A DNA stretch of 47,420 nt from Phascolarctobacterium sp. (GCA_017623055.1 JAGAPX010000028.1:1-47420); one strand, 5' to 3'. Shown: positions 31,908 through 42,352, counted from the first letter of the stretch. Numbers and translations: made by a program. The notes: generated from the sequence alone by a model not told the origin.

Positions 31908-33312
31908 TACTGCTGTTGTCCAAAATCATAAAAGATTCGTGGTGCAACCCAGTATCGGCTTCAATTTTAATGGAGCAGGCAAGCTCACGCTCCCATTGGC
32001 GCATATCCTTTTGCTTCAGCCAATCAGCCAGCCACGGATTTGCGGCAACCAAAACATTTTTAGAGCTTCCTCTTTGTCCAAGCAGGCTACGCAAACGACG
32101 CTTAATCTCCAGCGCCAAGGTTTCCCTGCTTTGTACCCTGCCACTACCACTACAAACGGGGCAAGGAGAATATAATACGGAAGATAAATTTTGACGGGAC
32201 TTTTTGCGGGTAATCTCTACCAAATTCAAAACGGTAATGTCCTGAACCTTAGGATGCATCTTATCACCGCTCAAAGCATTTTGCAGAACGCTTAAAATTT
32301 CTGCCTTGTGTTCTTCCGTGTGCATATCTATGAAATCCACCACGATGATACCGCCAATATCGCGCAGGCGCAGTTGACGAGCAATCTCTGCCGCCGCCTG
32401 ACGGTTGATCTCCATAATGGTTTCTTCTAAATTTTCACGACCACTGAACTTGCCACTGTTAACGTCAATGACGGTCATCGCTTCTGTGTAGTCAAAGACG
32501 ATGTAGCCACCATTGGGCAAATCCACCTGCCTATCGGAGATGGAAGCAATAGCTTCCGTTTGTCCGCAATAGGCGAAGATATCTTCCAAACCTTGGTACA
32601 TCTTCAGCTTAATCTTGCTGGCTTGAGGAAGATTTTTCATCAGCTCTTCCACACGTTTGTAGATGGCAAGGTCGTCAATCATAATCTCTGTTAAATCAGG
32701 ACGCAGGTAGTCACGGGCAATGCGAATCGCCAAATCCAGCTCACGTCTTAAAAGTGCAGGAGCCTTTGCCAATTTTTCGCGTGCAATCAGCACACGCCAA
32801 GCTGCAACCAGCTCCATGATATCCGCAGCCAAAAGTTCTTCGCTGACGCCAATCGCCGCAGTACGAATAACAATGCCTACGTTTTCAGGCTTCACTGCCT
32901 CGCAGGCTTTCACCAAGCGCTCACGCTCTGCCTTATCCGTAATTTTGCGGGACACGCCAATGTAAGAAGCGTAGGGCAAAAGCACCACGTACTTACCGGG
33001 CAAAGTTACCTCGCGGGTAGCAGTAGGGCCTTTGGTACCACGAGCATCTTTAGAAATTTGCACCAGTACGCTTTGACCTTCTGTTACGTCCATTTTATCA
33101 CCCAAGTACAAGAAGGCATTTTGTTCCAGCCCAATATCAATGAATGCTGCTTGGATGCCACGCACCACGTTGCACACGCGTCCCTTGAAAATACTGCCAA
33201 CCAAATGGTTTTCTTCCGCGCGCTCTACCAAGTATTCCATTAAGCGTCCGTCTTCCACCAAGCCCATACGAGTTTCGTCTTCCGTTGCGCCAATAATAAT
33301 CTTCGCTGTCAT
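31897..33312 (-). CDS. rng: Ribonuclease E/G family endoribonuclease
   Basis: A 471-residue RNase G/E-type enzyme that cuts single-stranded AU-rich RNA and 16S precursor. It has an N-terminal S1-like domain (HLVGSIFKGRVCNVVRGIQA), a catalytic core with VIDVNSGKF and IIVVDFIDMH giving the two metal-binding aspartates, and the zinc-link CPVCSGSG. It lacks RNase E's long tail, so RNase G length fits. ATG 33312 follows AAGGAGG. It has its own promoter at 33359-33387. It follows the TIGR03960/03936 radical-SAM pair, as in many Firmicutes. Confidence 0.93.
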   Translation of the reverse strand: MTAKIIIGATEDETRMGLVEDGRLMEYLVERAEENHLVGSIFKGRVCNVVRGIQAAFIDIGLEQNAFLYLGDKMDVTEGQSVLVQISKDARGTKGPTATREVTLPGKYVVLLPYASYIGVSRKITDKAERERLVKACEAVKPENVGIVIRTAAIGVSEELLAADIMELVAAWRVLIAREKLAKAPALLRRELDLAIRIARDYLRPDLTEIMIDDLAIYKRVEELMKNLPQASKIKLKMYQGLEDIFAYCGQTEAIASISDRQVDLPNGGYIVFDYTEAMTVIDVNSGKFSGRENLEETIMEINRQAAAEIARQLRLRDIGGIIVVDFIDMHTEEHKAEILSVLQNALSGDKMHPKVQDITVLNLVEITRKKSRQNLSSVLYSPCPVCSGSGRVQSRETLALEIKRRLRSLLGQRGSSKNVLVAANPWLADWLKQKDMRQWERELACSIKIEADTGLHHESFMILDNSSIDK

Positions 33313-33358
33313 CACTGCCTCCTTTCTGCACCTGTGTCGTAAATTTTGAGAACACTTT

Positions 33359-33387
33359 ATTTTAACATATAAACCCTTTTCTGGCAA
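33359..33387 (-). promoter_or_regulatory. Promoter of rng
   Basis: TTGCCA (33382-33387), 17-base spacer, TAAAAT (33359-33364), about 47 bases ahead of the ATG and directly after the upstream terminator. Confidence 0.78.
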
Positions 33388-33397
33388 AAGAGTACAG

Positions 33398-33434
33398 TAA
33401 AAATACCGACCTCGATTTTCAACGAAGTCGGTAT
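33398..33434 (-). terminator. Terminator ending the maf-mre-radical-SAM operon
   Basis: ATACCGAC (33403-33410) pairs with GTCGGTAT (33427-33434), extended by TCG/CGA after a mismatch. On the minus strand the stem is followed by TTTTTAC. Confidence 0.78.
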
Positions 33435-33444
33435 CAAAAAGTTT

Positions 33445-34149
33445 TTACATTTTAAAAGCATCCTTGTTCAACATAGGAAGTTTTTTACCGTACTTATTTA
33501 CCTTGTAAAGAGTATGACGTTCAATATCAGCCATTTCCACAGGTAAATTCAAAGCGTAAGCTTCGTTCAAAGCGTTAAGCAAATCAACAGCCTTCATACT
33601 GCCAGTAGGAGTAATCTTGCATTCAAAGGCGAAGCTGGTCTTGCCGTCCTTTTGTTCCACAGCAATCTTCGGAATGTAGAACTTAACGTCAATTTCTTTG
33701 AACTTCTCTTTACGTTTGGGGGCAGCCTTTTTAAAGAGCAGTTCTTCTGCTTCGTTGTAGCTTGCCACAGCTTCGGAAATATCTTCTGCAAAAGGCAGGG
33801 TAACAACGTAGCTTGCACCAGCAGCTTCTGCCATTAAGGCTGCAGTGTTATTGGCAACTGCATCAGCAGCAAGCACGCGAATGCCACGAGGAAGTGCTTT
33901 GTCCAAAGCTTTTGCTGCCAATTCAACTTCCATAGGCTCAGCCAGTTCGATTTCCACAAATTCAGTGTAGCTAACCACACCAACGCCCAATGCAGAAGCA
34001 AGAGAGAATTTCAGGTGGGGGTTGAAGCCTTCAGAATAAGCAGCAGGCAACTTCGCACGACGGATGGCACGCTCAATAGTACGAACATATTCCAAGTGAG
34101 AGATAAAGCGGATATCACGGTCTTTAGTAATTTGCATGCGTAATTTCAT
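33445..34149 (-). CDS. TIGR03936 family radical-SAM-associated protein (DUF2344)
   Basis: A 234-residue protein of the family that accompanies the TIGR03960 radical-SAM protein. It opens MKLRMQITKDRDIRFISHLE and has RAKLPAAYSEGFNPHLKFSL followed by ALGVGVVS, both signatures. The biochemical role is unknown; an RNA-modifying partnership has been suggested from context. Its start overlaps the radical-SAM stop by one base (TAATG), so the two are coupled. Confidence 0.88.
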   Translation of the reverse strand: MKLRMQITKDRDIRFISHLEYVRTIERAIRRAKLPAAYSEGFNPHLKFSLASALGVGVVSYTEFVEIELAEPMEVELAAKALDKALPRGIRVLAADAVANNTAALMAEAAGASYVVTLPFAEDISEAVASYNEAEELLFKKAAPKRKEKFKEIDVKFYIPKIAVEQKDGKTSFAFECKITPTGSMKAVDLLNALNEAYALNLPVEMADIERHTLYKVNKYGKKLPMLNKDAFKM

Positions 34150-36008
34150 TATGCTTCACCTCTTTTGTAGTCAATAATTTCTACGCCAAGTTTTTGGCAC
34201 ACGCCACAACCGGTACAGGTACTGCGGCGGCAATCGTGGGTAAGCTCTTGCGCTTGAGCTTTTTCCCATTCGCGCCACAGGAACTTTCTGGAAACAGCAG
34301 GCTGTACATGTTCCCAAGGGAACACTTCGTTTTCACCACGGGTGCGAGCTGCGTAGAAGTCTTTATCCAAGCCAACTTCTGCCAAAGCTTCCAGCCAACG
34401 GTCGTAGGAGAAGCAATCGCTCCAGCCATCGAAGCGAGCGCCCATCTTCCACGCCGCAAGGAGTGCTTTGCCTAAACGTCTGTCGCCGCGAGCGAAGATT
34501 GCTTCTACAACGCTGGTCTTAGCATCGTGGTATTGGAAGGTAATGTTTTTAACCTTGAGTGCGTCTTTCAGAAGGAATTGTTTACGACGCAGGGTTTCAA
34601 TGTCGTTTTGGGCAAACCATTGGAAAGCGGTGTAGGGCTTCGGTACAAAACCGGAAGCACTTACAGTTACCTTACAGCCACGTTTGCCGGTGATTTCAAA
34701 ATATTTATATTGAACTTTCTTAGCCAAATCTGCAATGGCAAGAATGTCCTCATCAGTTTCAAAGGGCAAGCCAATCATAAAGTACAGCTTCACACTGTTC
34801 CAACCCGATTTGAAGGCTGCGCTCACAGCGTTCATCAAATCTTCTTCGGTTACGCCTTTGTTAATAACGTCGCGCATTTTTTGACTGCCTGCTTCGGGAG
34901 CGAAGGTCAAACCGCTCTTACGCACTGCTTGTACTTCTTTAGCAATGTCAACAGAGAAGCTGTCGATACGCAGGGAAGGAAGGCTTACACTGACACGCTT
35001 TTCTTTGAACTCTGCAATCAAGTCATGCACTAAGGGAGCAAGGCAGGAATAATCCGCACTGCTCAAGGAAACGAGGGACATTTCGTTATAACCGGTGTTA
35101 TCTACCAATTGACGAGCCAACTCCTTCAAAACTTCCGGCTTACGTTCACGAACGGGGCGATACACCATACCTGCGTGACAGAAACGGCAACCACGGCTAC
35201 AGCCACGGAAAACTTCCAACATAATTCTATCGTGAACAATATCGTTGAAGGGTACAATGGGTGCGTTGGGGAAATCAATGGAGTTCATATCTTTTACAAC
35301 GCGTTTTTCAATAACAGCAGGCACATCATCACGAAGGGGTTTAACTTCTTTTACAGTATTGTCATCGTTATACATAGCTTCATAGAAGCTGGGCACGTAG
35401 ATGCCTTTAATTTTTACAACTTCATTCAAGAAGCCTTTACGACCGCCAACTTTGCCAGCTTTCTTCCAAGCTTTGTAAGAGTCCATCAGCTCAATCATAA
35501 CTTCTTCGCCCTCGCCGATGATGGCAAAGTCAAAGAAATCAGCCAAGGGTTCCGGATTGTAAACGCAGGGACCACCTACGATAACAAAGGGGTCTTCTTC
35601 CCCACGTTCTGCTGCGAGAACAGGCACGCCACCCAATTCCAACATATTCAAAATGTTGGTGTAGGAAAGCTCGTATTGCAGGGTAAAGCCAACGATGTCA
35701 CATTCAGCCAAGGTCTTTTCAGTTTCCAAAGTACGCAGGGGAATGTTACGTTCACGCATTTTGGTTTCCATATCAATCCAAGGAGCGTAAACGCGTTCAG
35801 CTTGTACACCTGCTTCCTTGTTCAAAAGGTGGTACAAAATCTTAAAGCCCAAATAGCTCATGCCCACTTCATACAAGTCGGGGAAAGCAAGGGCAATGGT
35901 TACTTCAGTTTCTTCCGCAGGCTTAATAATGCTGCCGAACTCGCCGCCAGTATAACGGGCAGGCTTTTGCACACTGCTTAATATATCAATGGTCAATTCT
36001 TTTTCCAT
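34149..36008 (-). CDS. TIGR03960 family B12-binding/radical SAM protein
   Basis: A 619-residue radical-SAM protein. The N-terminal B12-binding-like part contains LAFPDLYEVGMSYLGFKILY (about 40-60). The radical-SAM core has the cluster motif CSRGCRFCHAGMVYRP and later TFAPEAGSQKMRD. The C-terminal CTGCGVCQKLG adds another cysteine set. Its substrate is unknown. I chose ATG 36008, five bases after AGGAGG, over a second ATG too close to the site. It is followed by the DUF2344 partner and preceded by rodA. Confidence 0.9.
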   Translation of the reverse strand: MEKELTIDILSSVQKPARYTGGEFGSIIKPAEETEVTIALAFPDLYEVGMSYLGFKILYHLLNKEAGVQAERVYAPWIDMETKMRERNIPLRTLETEKTLAECDIVGFTLQYELSYTNILNMLELGGVPVLAAERGEEDPFVIVGGPCVYNPEPLADFFDFAIIGEGEEVMIELMDSYKAWKKAGKVGGRKGFLNEVVKIKGIYVPSFYEAMYNDDNTVKEVKPLRDDVPAVIEKRVVKDMNSIDFPNAPIVPFNDIVHDRIMLEVFRGCSRGCRFCHAGMVYRPVRERKPEVLKELARQLVDNTGYNEMSLVSLSSADYSCLAPLVHDLIAEFKEKRVSVSLPSLRIDSFSVDIAKEVQAVRKSGLTFAPEAGSQKMRDVINKGVTEEDLMNAVSAAFKSGWNSVKLYFMIGLPFETDEDILAIADLAKKVQYKYFEITGKRGCKVTVSASGFVPKPYTAFQWFAQNDIETLRRKQFLLKDALKVKNITFQYHDAKTSVVEAIFARGDRRLGKALLAAWKMGARFDGWSDCFSYDRWLEALAEVGLDKDFYAARTRGENEVFPWEHVQPAVSRKFLWREWEKAQAQELTHDCRRSTCTGCGVCQKLGVEIIDYKRGEA

Positions 36009-36018
36009 CATATCCTCC

Positions 36019-37128
36019 TTAAAATTGCAGTTTTTGGTCACGTACCCTGATGTTCAACAGCAAGGCAATGAGCATGGTGTTGGTCAGAAGCGAACTGACA
36101 CCGTAGCTCAAAAATGGCAAGGGCACCCCCGTTACAGGAGCAATACCAATGGTCATGCCAATATTTACCATAATGTGGAACATAAACATGGAGGTTACGC
36201 CAACCGCCAACAAAGTACCAAAATCATCTTCAGCGTTCAAAGCAATGGTAATGCCACGCCAAACGATGATGAAATACATTAATATAATGAAGGCTGCACC
36301 AATAAAACCAAACTCCTCACCAACCACTGCAAAGATAAAGTCCGTGTGGTTTTCAGGCAAAAAGTTCAGCTGACTTTGCGTTCCCTCTAACCAGCCTTTA
36401 CCAAACAAGCCACCGCTACCAATGGCAATCTTGGACTGAATTACATGATACCCGCTACCGTAGGGATCAAGTTCCGGATTTAAGAATACCCGGATACGAT
36501 TCTTTTGGTAATCCTTTAAAACAAATTGCCAAATTAGGGGCATAAACGCTACAAAAAGTGCGCTACAATAAGCAAACCATCTATATTTAAAACCGCTGAC
36601 AAAAATCATTCCCAGCAAAATGGCAATGAAGGTTAGGGAAGTTCCCAAGTCCGGTTGCTTTAAAACTAAGACAAAAGGAACGAATATATAAAGGAATACA
36701 GGAATATAATCCTTAAAATCTTCCAACCATTCAATACGCTTTTCCATAAAGGCAGCCAAGCAAATTATTAAGAACACCTTGGCAAATTCTGACGGTTGAA
36801 CAGTAAAGCCACCAATCTGAATCCAACGCTGTGCCCCCAGCTGGGTATGGCCAAAAAGCATTACGGCAACCAAGAGCAACACATTAAAAATATAAAAAGG
36901 TGTTGCGTAATTCTTTAGGATGCGATAATCGAAGCGCAAGGTAAAGATTGCGAAGCCGATGGCAATGAGCATAAAGGTACTTTGACGATTAAAATGCCAA
37001 GATTTACCAGTGCTTACGGCAAAAGAATGGGTCGCACTATCAATCAAGCCCAAACCACAGCCCATTAAAACCAGTACAGCAAAAATAAGCCACCAGTCCA
37101 GATTACGTAAAATACGCTTCAAAACCAT
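36019..37128 (-). CDS. rodA: Rod-shape SEDS glycosyltransferase RodA
   Basis: RodA polymerises glycan strands for cell elongation, paired with PBP2. The 369-residue protein has about ten membrane helices. Family motifs are present: LGAQRWIQIGGFTVQPSEFA, then KQPDLGTSL, the NRIRVFLNPELDP loop and PVTGVPLPFLSYGVSSLLTN near the C-terminus. The ATG at 37128 follows GAAAGGAG. It lies 18 bases after mrdA in the mre operon. Confidence 0.95.
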   Translation of the reverse strand: MVLKRILRNLDWWLIFAVLVLMGCGLGLIDSATHSFAVSTGKSWHFNRQSTFMLIAIGFAIFTLRFDYRILKNYATPFYIFNVLLLVAVMLFGHTQLGAQRWIQIGGFTVQPSEFAKVFLIICLAAFMEKRIEWLEDFKDYIPVFLYIFVPFVLVLKQPDLGTSLTFIAILLGMIFVSGFKYRWFAYCSALFVAFMPLIWQFVLKDYQKNRIRVFLNPELDPYGSGYHVIQSKIAIGSGGLFGKGWLEGTQSQLNFLPENHTDFIFAVVGEEFGFIGAAFIILMYFIIVWRGITIALNAEDDFGTLLAVGVTSMFMFHIMVNIGMTIGIAPVTGVPLPFLSYGVSSLLTNTMLIALLLNIRVRDQKLQF

Positions 37129-37146
37129 CCACTCCTTTCTTCAAAA

Positions 37147-39201
37147 TTAATCTTCGTTATCCTTATCTTTTTTCTTTTTAGACTTCTTCTTTTCTGACTT
37201 GGACTTTTTCTTTGTGTCCTTGCCAGACTTTTTATCGCCTAATTCTTTTTTCAGTTCTTCTTCAGCTTCGGCTTTCGCCTTCGCTAAAGCTTCCTGTGCT
37301 TTCTTGTCAGCAAGAGCTTCCTGCTTCATACGTTCAGTTTTTTCTGCTAAGGCTTTTTGCGCAGCAGCAACACGAGCCATAGCTTCAAGCTCTTCCTTGG
37401 TAGGTTCAGGAGGCATCCAGCCCTTAAGACGATAATATTCCTCAAAGGCTTCATATACGATGGGGCCAGCAGATGAACTGCCATAACCACCTTGTTCAAC
37501 AATAGCAACCACTACCAGTTCCGGGTCTTCCACAGGGCCGTAAGCAACAAACAAACCATGGTCACGACCGTGGGGGTTTTCTGCGGTACCAGTTTTACCA
37601 GCTACCTTGCGAGGCAAGGAAGCAAAATAGGATGCGGTGCCGCCTGCTTCCGTAGTTGCACTCATACCATCGCGCATATAGTCGATAGTACGTTGGGAAA
37701 CATCAATGTGCTTACTTTCGTTACGCTCCGGCTTGCCAGCAACAGAGCCATCAGGATTAAGGAAGCTATCCACCAAATATGGTTGATGCTTGATGCCACC
37801 ATTAGCAACGCAGCTAAGCATTACAGCCAGCTGCAAGGGAGTGGAAAGGTTAAACCCTTGTCCGATGGCAGCGTTAAAGGTATCACCCAAGCGCCAGCCT
37901 TCGTTCCAAATATCCAGCTTAACCTGCTTAGAAGCAACAAGCCCTCCGCTTTCACCTTCTAAGTCAATGCCAGTAGGTTCTCCAAAGCCGTAGATGCGGG
38001 CATATTTGGCAATGGCGTCAATACCAACACGATAACCCAGCTCGTAGAAATATACGTTATCACTCATTGCCAAGCCTTTGATAAAGCTTAACCAGCCAAG
38101 CACTTCACCGCCTGCGTTACCCATTGTGGGAACAAGTGGATGATAACCACCGTCATAGATAAGCTCGTTCAAAGTAACCTTGTTTAATTCAAAGGCAGCA
38201 CTACCGGTTACAATCTTAAAGGTAGAACCAGGAGGATACTCACCGTTAATAGCTTTATTATTCAACGGGTAGTTAGGGTCATTATTGATGGCGTTCCAAT
38301 CCCTGGTAGAAATACCACCAACGAACAGATTAGGATTATAATCGGGACGGCTAATCATTGCCTTAACTGCACCAGTACGCGGGTCGAGGGCAACAACTGC
38401 TGCAGCTCTTGCCTTAGGTGCCAGTTTTGTTTTACGTAAATATTCAAGATGTTGGTCGATAAATTGTTCCAGCTTATGCTGCAAGGTATAATCAATGGTC
38501 AGCTTTAAGCCTTTACCTTGGATGGGGTCAACAGTATCGTAATGCTTCACTACATTGCCAGCAACGTCTACTTCTTCCATCAAGGTTCCATCTTCGCCAC
38601 GCAAAACCTTATCGTAGGTTTTTTCCAAGCCGGATTTACCGACAATACTACCCTGGCTAGCGCCCTTGAACAAACCATTTTCAATTTCGTAGGAGCTTAC
38701 TTCACCTACATAACCCAAGGCGTGTACTGCCAAATCATTATGCAGATAATTGCGGATAGGCTGTACTTGCAAGATAACGTCGGGTAAATCACGACGTTGC
38801 TCTTCTATTTTGGTAATCAGCTCCGCAGATATATTCGTCTTTAAAACAACAGGTTCAGAATAGTACTCGTTGTCCTTAATTTTCTTTTCTATTTTTTCTA
38901 AGGGAATGTCAATCAAAAGGCTTAAGCGCTTTAACATTTCCTTATCATATTCGCTTTGCTTTTGCAGTGCTACTGCATAACCGGGAACATTATTTACCAG
39001 TTCCTTGCCGTTACAGTCATAAATGATGCCACGGGGAGCAAGAATTCTGGACTGACGTAAGCGATTACCATCTGCCTGCTTGGCATAGTAATCCACACGC
39101 CACAACTGCATATAAGCAATGCGTCCCAAAAGCACTAAAAAAAGAAAAACGCACAGCCAAAACATTGTATATAGACGTGCCATATTATGTTTATTAAGCA
39201 T
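37147..39201 (-). CDS. mrdA: Penicillin-binding protein 2 (elongasome transpeptidase)
   Basis: PBP2 cross-links peptidoglycan during elongation with RodA. The 684-residue protein has one N-terminal membrane segment (about 10-30), a pedestal domain, and the transpeptidase motifs PPGSTFK, SDN in LAMSDNVYF, and KTGTAE. The C-terminus has a long Ala/Glu/Lys-rich helical stretch, then a lysine-rich tail (KKKSKSEKKKSKKKKDK), which the family usually lacks. Start is ATG 39201, six bases after GGAGG. Confidence 0.94.
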   Translation of the reverse strand: MLNKHNMARLYTMFWLCVFLFLVLLGRIAYMQLWRVDYYAKQADGNRLRQSRILAPRGIIYDCNGKELVNNVPGYAVALQKQSEYDKEMLKRLSLLIDIPLEKIEKKIKDNEYYSEPVVLKTNISAELITKIEEQRRDLPDVILQVQPIRNYLHNDLAVHALGYVGEVSSYEIENGLFKGASQGSIVGKSGLEKTYDKVLRGEDGTLMEEVDVAGNVVKHYDTVDPIQGKGLKLTIDYTLQHKLEQFIDQHLEYLRKTKLAPKARAAAVVALDPRTGAVKAMISRPDYNPNLFVGGISTRDWNAINNDPNYPLNNKAINGEYPPGSTFKIVTGSAAFELNKVTLNELIYDGGYHPLVPTMGNAGGEVLGWLSFIKGLAMSDNVYFYELGYRVGIDAIAKYARIYGFGEPTGIDLEGESGGLVASKQVKLDIWNEGWRLGDTFNAAIGQGFNLSTPLQLAVMLSCVANGGIKHQPYLVDSFLNPDGSVAGKPERNESKHIDVSQRTIDYMRDGMSATTEAGGTASYFASLPRKVAGKTGTAENPHGRDHGLFVAYGPVEDPELVVVAIVEQGGYGSSSAGPIVYEAFEEYYRLKGWMPPEPTKEELEAMARVAAAQKALAEKTERMKQEALADKKAQEALAKAKAEAEEELKKELGDKKSGKDTKKKSKSEKKKSKKKKDKDNED

Positions 39202-39227
39202 GTGCATCCTCCTTCTTCACTTTAAAA

Positions 39228-39728
39228 CTAATAAGAAATATCTTCCTCGCGTACCCAACCATAGATTTTTTTAACTAATTGCACCATGGGTACCACTAAA
39301 ATAATATTACCTATGCAATAACCAATAGTATCCCACGCAAAATGGGGGAACATACTCCACAAGCCACCGCTACGGATAAGTTCAATCCACCACAGTAGGA
39401 AACGTAAAAGTAAGCTAAAAACACCAATGGCAAACATATGATAGCTAGGGTTATCCTTAAAAACCTTTTCACGGGTAATGCCAATCAAGTAACCCATCAA
39501 GCCACGAGTCATCATATGAAAGCCAAAAATCCCCGGCGTCAAGGCATCCTGTAAAAGACCAATGCCTAAACCTGCCAAAGTACCGGAGCCTTCCTTGCGC
39601 AACATGGAATAACCATACAAAGCCAAAAGCGGCAAATCAAACGCCACCCAGCTTGTGTAAAAAACAGTAAGAGCGCCCTGTAACATCACTAAGAACAGAA
39701 ACAGGACGGGCCAAATCAGTCTCCTCAT
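39228..39728 (-). CDS. mreD: Rod shape-determining protein MreD
   Basis: A 166-residue integral membrane protein with about five hydrophobic helices. It shows family sequence such as GLGIGLLQDALTPGIFGFHM. MreD links MreC to the elongation machinery. Its ATG overlaps the mreC stop (ATGA), so the genes are coupled. Sequence conservation in this family is low, but position between mreC and mrdA is decisive. Confidence 0.9.
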   Translation of the reverse strand: MRRLIWPVLFLFLVMLQGALTVFYTSWVAFDLPLLALYGYSMLRKEGSGTLAGLGIGLLQDALTPGIFGFHMMTRGLMGYLIGITREKVFKDNPSYHMFAIGVFSLLLRFLLWWIELIRSGGLWSMFPHFAWDTIGYCIGNIILVVPMVQLVKKIYGWVREEDISY

Positions 39729-40585
39729 TTTGCCTGTCCTCCCTGTAATTTTCTATCAACTTTTGGTTCCGGAGTAAATTGTGTAATTACAAGCACATGC
39801 TCTACGTCCGCAACGTCAGCAGCAGGAACAATATCAGCTTCCTGCAACAAACCTACATTACTTAAACGTACATCGGCAACAGTACCGATTAAAATATTTT
39901 CCGGGTGACTACCGCTGTAACCGCTTGTTACAACAACATCCCCTTTTTTCACGTTAGCCTCACGGAAGATGTGTTCCATGATCAGAGTATCCCTAATGCC
40001 ACTACGACCATTAACTACGCCAATGGCACGGGAATCTACACGTAAAACTCTTGCACCCACCTTGCAACGGGCAGAAGTTATGAGCAGAACTTTGGCATAA
40101 TCATCATAGACCTCATCGATAACACCAATGAGACCACTGCCGTTAAGCACTGCCATCTCGCGTTTCAAGCCAGCGTCCTTGCCAATGTTGATGTACATAC
40201 TGTCGCGCAAATCACCAAAATTACGAGCAATTACCTTGGCAGCACGAGTAGTCTGAGTTCTGTGCTGTTCCTTATAGTTGAGCAACTCACGTAATTGTTT
40301 GTTTTCTGCATAAATTGCCGCCATCGCCACGTTGGCATTGCGCAAATCAACATTTTCTTTTTTTAATTCTTTGTTCTCGCTTTGCAAAACTGTCAATGCA
40401 CGCCAATAACCACGAATGTTGTCACCGGTGTTACCAATTGCAACAAGTGCATTTTCTATCGGCATCACTACGGTTGCCACTACCTTATTAATTAAAGGAA
40501 AGCGGCTTTTACCGGAAATAGCCAAGGCCAACATCGAGCAAAGAACCAACACGAACAGTGCGCAGAGCATTCCTTTTTTACTCAT
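39725..40585 (-). CDS. mreC: Rod shape-determining protein MreC
   Basis: A 286-residue periplasmic scaffold with one N-terminal membrane helix (about 6-22). A coiled coil spans about 60-100 (ENKELKKENVDLRNANVA), followed by two beta-barrel domains. Motifs include KVIARNFGD, NIGKDAGLKREMAVLNGSGL (aligning with MreC's 'idkG...GV..g..vv...GlvG') and DVVVTSGYSGSHPENILIG. It lies 19 bases after mreB. Confidence 0.94.
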   Translation of the reverse strand: MSKKGMLCALFVLVLCSMLALAISGKSRFPLINKVVATVVMPIENALVAIGNTGDNIRGYWRALTVLQSENKELKKENVDLRNANVAMAAIYAENKQLRELLNYKEQHRTQTTRAAKVIARNFGDLRDSMYINIGKDAGLKREMAVLNGSGLIGVIDEVYDDYAKVLLITSARCKVGARVLRVDSRAIGVVNGRSGIRDTLIMEHIFREANVKKGDVVVTSGYSGSHPENILIGTVADVRLSNVGLLQEADIVPAADVADVEHVLVITQFTPEPKVDRKLQGGQAK

Positions 40586-40604
40586 AGCACTACCTAATCA
40601 ACAA

Positions 40605-41648
40605 TTATTTAGAAGTCATGAAGCCTTTTTTGTAAACGTCAACGTTTTCAACGGCAATACCAGTACCCAACGCTACACAGTTAAGTGCTTCGTCAGAAAC
40701 AAACACGGGCATACCAGTTTCTTGGGAAAGCAATCTATCCAAATTGCGGAGCATGGAGCTACCGCCAGTCATTACGATACCTCTATCAATAATATCAGCA
40801 GAAAGTTCAGGCGGAGTACGTTCCAAAGTATTGCGAACCGCATCAACAATAATGCTTACAGGTTCATCAACCGCTTCGCAAACATGGTTAGCGTTTACGG
40901 TAATATTCTTAGGCAAACCGCTTACCAGGTCACGACCACGCACTTCCATGGTGGGCGGGTTATCTACACGCATAGCAGTACCGATTTCAATCTTAATGCT
41001 TTCAGCAGTACGCTCACCAATGAGCAGATTAAACATTTTACGAATATAACGTACGATGGCAGCATCAATTGCGTCACCGCCAGTACGAACACTTTTACTT
41101 ACAACAATGCCACCCAAGGAGATAACTGCTACTTCGCAGGTGCCACCGCCAATATCTACAACCATGCTGCCAGTTGCTTCTTGCACAGGAAGTCCTGCGC
41201 CGATTGCTGCAGCCATAGGTTCCTCAATCAAATATGCTTCACGTGCACCAGCTTCGATGGTAGCATCGATAACTGCACGTTTTTCAACTTCGGTTACGCC
41301 AGAAGGCACACCTACCAAAATACGGGGACGTACGAAAGAACGGCTACCCATTGCTTTTTTAATAAAGTGCTTCAGCATGGATTGAGTAATTTCGTAATCA
41401 GCAATAACACCATCCTTCATAGGACGGATAGCAACGATATTACCAGGAGTACGACCAATCATACGCTTTGCTTCCGCACCGATAGCAAGCACTTCGTTAG
41501 TATCAACTTCTACTGCCACAACGGAAGGCTCACGAATGATGATGCCTTTTTCCTTGCAATGCACCAAGGTATTAGCAGTACCCAAATCTATACCCATATC
41601 ATCAGACATATTGTTGAAAAAACTAATGTTAGGAAACTTAAATTTCAT
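40605..41648 (-). CDS. mreB: Rod shape-determining actin homologue MreB
   Basis: MreB forms filaments that guide wall synthesis. The 347-residue product has [13 protein letters not shown] (phosphate 1), [33 protein letters not shown] (phosphate 2) and [18 protein letters not shown] (adenosine). The start I prefer is ATG 41648, seven bases after GGAGGA; the upstream ATG overlaps that site. It heads the mreBCD-mrdA-rodA series, downstream of radC. Confidence 0.96.
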   Translation of the reverse strand: MKFKFPNISFFNNMSDDMGIDLGTANTLVHCKEKGIIIREPSVVAVEVDTNEVLAIGAEAKRMIGRTPGNIVAIRPMKDGVIADYEITQSMLKHFIKKAMGSRSFVRPRILVGVPSGVTEVEKRAVIDATIEAGAREAYLIEEPMAAAIGAGLPVQEATGSMVVDIGGGTCEVAVISLGGIVVSKSVRTGGDAIDAAIVRYIRKMFNLLIGERTAESIKIEIGTAMRVDNPPTMEVRGRDLVSGLPKNITVNANHVCEAVDEPVSIIVDAVRNTLERTPPELSADIIDRGIVMTGGSSMLRNLDRLLSQETGMPVFVSDEALNCVALGTGIAVENVDVYKKGFMTSK

Positions 41649-41665
41649 TTTGTTTTCCTCCATAA

Positions 41666-42352
41666 CTATAATGCTTCATTCTCAAGAAAACTATAATAGG
41701 TACCATCACCGATGATAAGATGATCTATCAGCGGTATGTTCAGCACCTTGCCGGAACGTTCCAACATTTTTGTAATCTCCCTATCCTCATCGCTTGGAGC
41801 AGGGTCACCAGACGGATGATTATGAGCTACCATAATTGCAGCTGCATGTTGTAAAAGCGCAGGTGCATATACCTCACGAGGATGTACCAGAGAATTACTC
41901 AACGTTCCTTCGGAGATAACCTCCGTACCAATAACCTTGTTCTTTCCGTTGAGCAAAATAACGACAAATTGCTCCTTAGCTGCGTAACGCAAGCGTGGCA
42001 TCAAAAACGATGCTGCATCCAGCGGACAGCCAAAATGTATTTTCTCAATGGGTTTGGCAGAAGCAATGCGTCTGCCAATTTCCAGAGCCGCCAAAACAGT
42101 AGCTGCCTTAGCCTGCCCCAACCCCTTTATATTCGTAAGCTCATGTAAATGTGTGATTCCTGCCAGGCGCTTATACAAGCCACCATCAGCAGTCATCTCA
42201 CTAGCGATGTCAATCGCAGATTTTTCGGTAGTACCAGTACGCAACAAAATGGCAATCAGTTCAGCATCCGTTAAGGCTGCTGCCCCATTATTTGCCATTT
42301 TTTCACGTGGTCTGTCATTAAGCGGAATTTCCTTAATGGTTTTGATGTGCAA
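41666..42352 (-). CDS. radC: RadC/JAB domain DNA repair-associated protein
   Basis: A 228-residue RadC-type protein. It has an N-terminal helix-hairpin-helix part (about 70-92, [20 protein letters not shown]) and a JAMM metalloprotease-like motif [14 protein letters not shown] (His177, His179, Asp188). Start is TTG at 42352, about 8 bases after AGGAG and directly after the maf stop; the next ATG would cut conserved sequence. Its role in repair is debated. It is next to mreB, as is frequent. Confidence 0.9.
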   Translation of the reverse strand: MHIKTIKEIPLNDRPREKMANNGAAALTDAELIAILLRTGTTEKSAIDIASEMTADGGLYKRLAGITHLHELTNIKGLGQAKAATVLAALEIGRRIASAKPIEKIHFGCPLDAASFLMPRLRYAAKEQFVVILLNGKNKVIGTEVISEGTLSNSLVHPREVYAPALLQHAAAIMVAHNHPSGDPAPSDEDREITKMLERSGKVLNIPLIDHLIIGDGTYYSFLENEAL

